Below the pieces are notes generated by a model. It was not told the DNA's origin, made no database searches, and saw nothing but the letters and a program-made list of their open reading frames with translations. The translations under genes were made by a program, and so were the position numbers. From positions 186,001 through 250,000 of the forward strand of contig NZ_AUJO01000001.1 of assembly GCF_000424265.1 (NCBI RefSeq): 64,000 nt of DNA, in the 5' to 3' direction. This document shows positions 61,678 to 64,000 of this stretch, piece after piece (the stretch's first letter is position 1; every line of letters starts with the position of its first letter). Source of the DNA: Butyrivibrio sp. WCD3002 (lineage in GTDB: Bacteria; Bacillota; Clostridia; Lachnospirales; Lachnospiraceae).

Positions 61678-61759
61678 AAATATAAAAAAACCATAAAGTG
61701 TATAAATTTCTGTTCATTTTTGTGTTTTTTACGGATAAAAGACTTAGACTTATAGGTAC
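61678..61759 (+). repeat. Copy B of the diverged direct repeat, upstream of the surface protein gene
   Basis: Matches copy A at 61326-61409 at about 70%. It directly precedes the leader of the large secreted protein. Within it TTTACG and TATAGG are 17 bases apart, a weak promoter candidate at the same place as in copy A. Confidence 0.55.
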
Positions 61760-61776
61760 ATATTATCGATTTTTCC

Positions 61777-61800
61777 AGGGGATAATTTTACCCCTCTTTT
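61777..61800 (+). terminator. Small terminator or attenuator hairpin in the surface-protein leader
   Basis: AGGGG (61777-61781) pairs with CCCCT (61791-61795) over a nine-base loop, followed by CTTTT. The short stem suggests weak or conditional termination. Confidence 0.45.
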
Positions 61801-61819
61801 GTACCTTGAAAACTTAATA
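61800..61819 (+). promoter_or_regulatory. boxA-like antitermination sequence
   Basis: TGTACCTTGAAAACTTAATA closely resembles the boxA region of Firmicutes rRNA operons (TGTTCTTTGAAAACT-type), which binds NusB/NusE. It follows directly on the small hairpin. It lies about 120 bases before the start of a secreted protein gene, not an rRNA gene. Function here is inference from sequence likeness. Confidence 0.5.
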
Positions 61820-61938
61820 CGGCAAAAATGTTTACTGTCATTTGTTATGTAGTTGCGAAAATATTCGTTCTTGATTTGTAGTTATGAAAAAGGGTTGTAT
61901 TTTTGTAAAACTATATTTTTTATGAAGGGAGAACGTGA

Positions 61939-64000
61939 ATGATAAAGAAAAAGAAATTATGGTCATGGGCACTGGCCGGAGCCCTGGCTGTAAGTAATTT
62001 GTCGGGTCTTGTCGCCCCGTTTGCGACGACGATCACGGCACAAGCGGCAGTAGTTCCGACGTTAGCGGGAGAGGATGGTCATACTAGGGTCTCTAGGCAA
62101 AATCAGTCATATACAATAACGGTTACTGGTGATAACGAACAGTATTACATGACTGCTGGTACGACAAGTTTGACCAGCCTTTCAGCAGGACATTCAGCTG
62201 AAAGATATATGTATAGTCCGGTGTTATCATCAAGTGGAACTGCATATACTGGTCATGTGGATTTGAATTTGACTGGAGAACTGAGAAATGGTTCTTCATT
62301 AGTGACACTTGGCGCTAATAATACTGCTCTTTTTGTGCAGTTATGGCCTTCCGCAGCAGTGGTTGGAGGGCTAACGGTGGCAAATGTAGCGCCGCTGTAC
62401 ACTTTGGAACTTGCAGTTGCAGAGTCAAACTTAACGGAGATAGTAGTTAGCCCAAATACAACTGCTATACCGGAAAATCTCACTTCATTAAGTGAAGGAG
62501 AAACAATCACCTATACGACTACACAAAGACTTGATTATCCAGATACTAGCTGGTCGACAAATCATAATTTGTACTACGCTGTTCTCGACGGTGCAAGTTT
62601 TATAGAGCTTGAAAATGCCATAAAGCATGGAGGATATATCAACAAAACTGGCTTGTTGGATGAAGAAACATATATTGTTAATCCGGTTCAGGAATTTACT
62701 ATTACCCCTGGGCCCGCCAATAAAGAAAACGATGGACTTGTGTGGACACAAGATGTAACAATAACAAATAATGGTGCGCCTGTAGGTACATATTATCTTG
62801 TTGCATCAGACAAGGTGTTCACGCAAGCGAATTTTGAAGTAATAGCTGGTACTAACATCAACATTATATCTAATCTAAATAATACTGTCGGAGGATTAAA
62901 AGAGAATAGATACTCAGCATTTGCGACGATTGCAAATCCTGGTGATTTAGTACTAGGTACAATTGATGATGCAGGTTACTTCCATGAAGGATTTCCTGAT
63001 GAGTATCTGTGGATGGGATCTAAAATAGATCTTAAGGCAGTTCTGATAGATGAAGATGGAAACGGATATGATGATGTTTCAGATGAGGTAACATGGTTAA
63101 CCTCCAGACCTCAGAATGCGACAGTTGAGATAACATCTAAAACAACAGGTGAAGGAACAGCTCAAGTAACAAAACATTTTGGAACCGTAACTCCTGTAGA
63201 TGAAGGAAATTATTCTGTTGCAATCGATGCTGTCTATAAGCCTGATGTCGGGACTAGAAAAAGAGAATCTATTAATTCCATTACATTTAAGGGAGTAAAT
63301 CCTGAGGAATTTACGATTAGTGATATTACAGCACCTATTGTTGCTAATTTTGGTCAGAATAATGAAACTGAAGGAACAAAGCTTACTGTTGTACATAATG
63401 GTAAGAAAGTAACTGATCTGCCTTTAGAAAAATTTACTATTACCAACAATGACAATCCTTCAAGTGTTGCAAAGGTAGTAAATAACAATGGTGAGTATGA
63501 GTTCCGTACATCAACAGCAGGTACATATACGGTTTCCACCAAAGATGTAGTAAATGATGATAATAAATCTATTACTGCAACTGCAACAGTAACAGCATTT
63601 GATGGTAATGATTTATTCTTCGGACTTGGAGATATAGTGACATCATCTCAGCCTCAGACAATAGTAGAAAGGTATGATGATCCTTTATATGCTAGCGATA
63701 CATTGACCATTCACGCAATAAAGAAGAAGACAGTGAACGAGAGCGATAGCTATGAATATGTAGAAGATATATCAGGAGATGAGTGGACATTTGAAGAAGT
63801 TAAAGCTACTGAAACAGCTCCTGATGTAGTAAACATTGTTAAAAACTCCGATGGAACAATCGGCTTAACATTTAATCATGAGGCTGCTCCGACTCCGACA
63901 ACTAGTACAGTTAAAATTGCCGGTACTTACAAAGACGCCGAGTACGGCTGGACAATCAAAAAACTATTTACGATTAACAATGTAGTTAAAGACGAGGTCG
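61939..64000 (+). CDS. Large secreted surface protein, N-terminal part (3' end outside window)
   Basis: The frame is open from ATG 61939 to the end of the window, at least 687 residues, with no stop. GGGAG lies seven bases before the ATG. A signal peptide starts MIKKKKLWSWALAGALAVS, with likely cleavage after TAQA near residue 36. The rest is rich in Thr, Val, Asn and acidic residues and poor in Cys and looks like strings of beta-sandwich domains, with phrases such as DEVTWLTSRPQNATVEITSK and TSTAGTYTVSTKDV that recall bacterial Ig-like (Big) modules. No catalytic motif is seen. It is probably an adhesin or S-layer-type protein. The anchor would be in the missing C terminus. Confidence 0.85.
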   Translation, partial: MIKKKKLWSWALAGALAVSNLSGLVAPFATTITAQAAVVPTLAGEDGHTRVSRQNQSYTITVTGDNEQYYMTAGTTSLTSLSAGHSAERYMYSPVLSSSGTAYTGHVDLNLTGELRNGSSLVTLGANNTALFVQLWPSAAVVGGLTVANVAPLYTLELAVAESNLTEIVVSPNTTAIPENLTSLSEGETITYTTTQRLDYPDTSWSTNHNLYYAVLDGASFIELENAIKHGGYINKTGLLDEETYIVNPVQEFTITPGPANKENDGLVWTQDVTITNNGAPVGTYYLVASDKVFTQANFEVIAGTNINIISNLNNTVGGLKENRYSAFATIANPGDLVLGTIDDAGYFHEGFPDEYLWMGSKIDLKAVLIDEDGNGYDDVSDEVTWLTSRPQNATVEITSKTTGEGTAQVTKHFGTVTPVDEGNYSVAIDAVYKPDVGTRKRESINSITFKGVNPEEFTISDITAPIVANFGQNNETEGTKLTVVHNGKKVTDLPLEKFTITNNDNPSSVAKVVNNNGEYEFRTSTAGTYTVSTKDVVNDDNKSITATATVTAFDGNDLFFGLGDIVTSSQPQTIVERYDDPLYASDTLTIHAIKKKTVNESDSYEYVEDISGDEWTFEEVKATETAPDVVNIVKNSDGTIGLTFNHEAAPTPTTSTVKIAGTYKDAEYGWTIKKLFTINNVVKDEV

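Overview
The window looks like chromosome from an AT-rich, low-GC Gram-positive anaerobe of the Lachnospiraceae, most probably a Butyrivibrio or Pseudobutyrivibrio relative. The reasons are strong GGAGG ribosome binding sites with frequent TTG starts, a clustered biotin-dependent decarboxylase with a sodium-pump beta subunit, a CotH/VTC/DUF4956 cluster, an Rpn-family nuclease and large secreted surface proteins. Genus level is inference. No rRNA, tRNA, CRISPR array, transposase or prophage was seen.

Layout. (1) 1-860: 3' end of alaS and its terminator. (2) 1063-37254: one co-directional run of 31 genes with no gap over about 80 bp and no obvious internal terminator, forming a large exopolysaccharide/cell-surface polysaccharide locus. 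It holds a WbaP-type priming transferase, at least twelve glycosyltransferases (GT4, GT2, GT14), Wzy-like polymerase, Wzx flippase, an ABC exporter, a Wzz/BY-kinase pair with an altered Walker A motif, a secreted beta-helix protein, a radical SAM/SPASM protein, a sugar aminotransferase with ATP-grasp and WbqC genes, three polytopic GT-C-like proteins, and an SGNH/MBOAT acylation pair. (3) 37268-40100, minus strand: DUF4956, VTC-domain and CotH genes. (4) 40230-42928: rpsU (too short for most gene finders), a metallophosphoesterase, scpA and scpB. (5) 43000-48422: acyl-CoA carboxyltransferase, OadG-like lipoprotein, biotin carrier, OadB-type sodium pump, a REP-like palindrome and a pyruvate/oxaloacetate carboxyltransferase. 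(6) 48467-49687, minus: a secreted BspA/LRR-like protein. (7) 49944-60037: glycogen debranching enzyme, a small membrane protein, and a set of four two-component proteins ending in a lipoprotein. (8) 60081-61061, minus: an Rpn/PD-(D/E)XK nuclease with a 21-bp tandem repeat. (9) 61062-64000: an 877-bp non-coding region with a candidate structured RNA, a duplicated element, a possible attenuator and a boxA-like site, followed by a large secreted protein that runs off the window.

How the genes work together. The locus at 1063-37254 plausibly makes a lipid-linked repeat unit with an amino sugar whose amine may be acylated by an amino acid (aminotransferase, ATP-grasp, WbqC), decorates it with O-acyl groups (MBOAT/SGNH) and side sugars (GtrII-like proteins), flips and polymerises it (Wzx/Wzy), and controls chain length through Wzz and the kinase. 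The biotin genes encode two carboxyltransferases around one carrier and one pump, so they could act as a decarboxylase, a transcarboxylase or both.

The observations I rate highest are the structured RNA and boxA-like/attenuator leader at 61326-61938, the aminotransferase/ATP-grasp/WbqC module, the CotH/VTC/DUF4956 cluster, the BY-kinase lacking the Walker A lysine, and the radical SAM gene within the polysaccharide operon.
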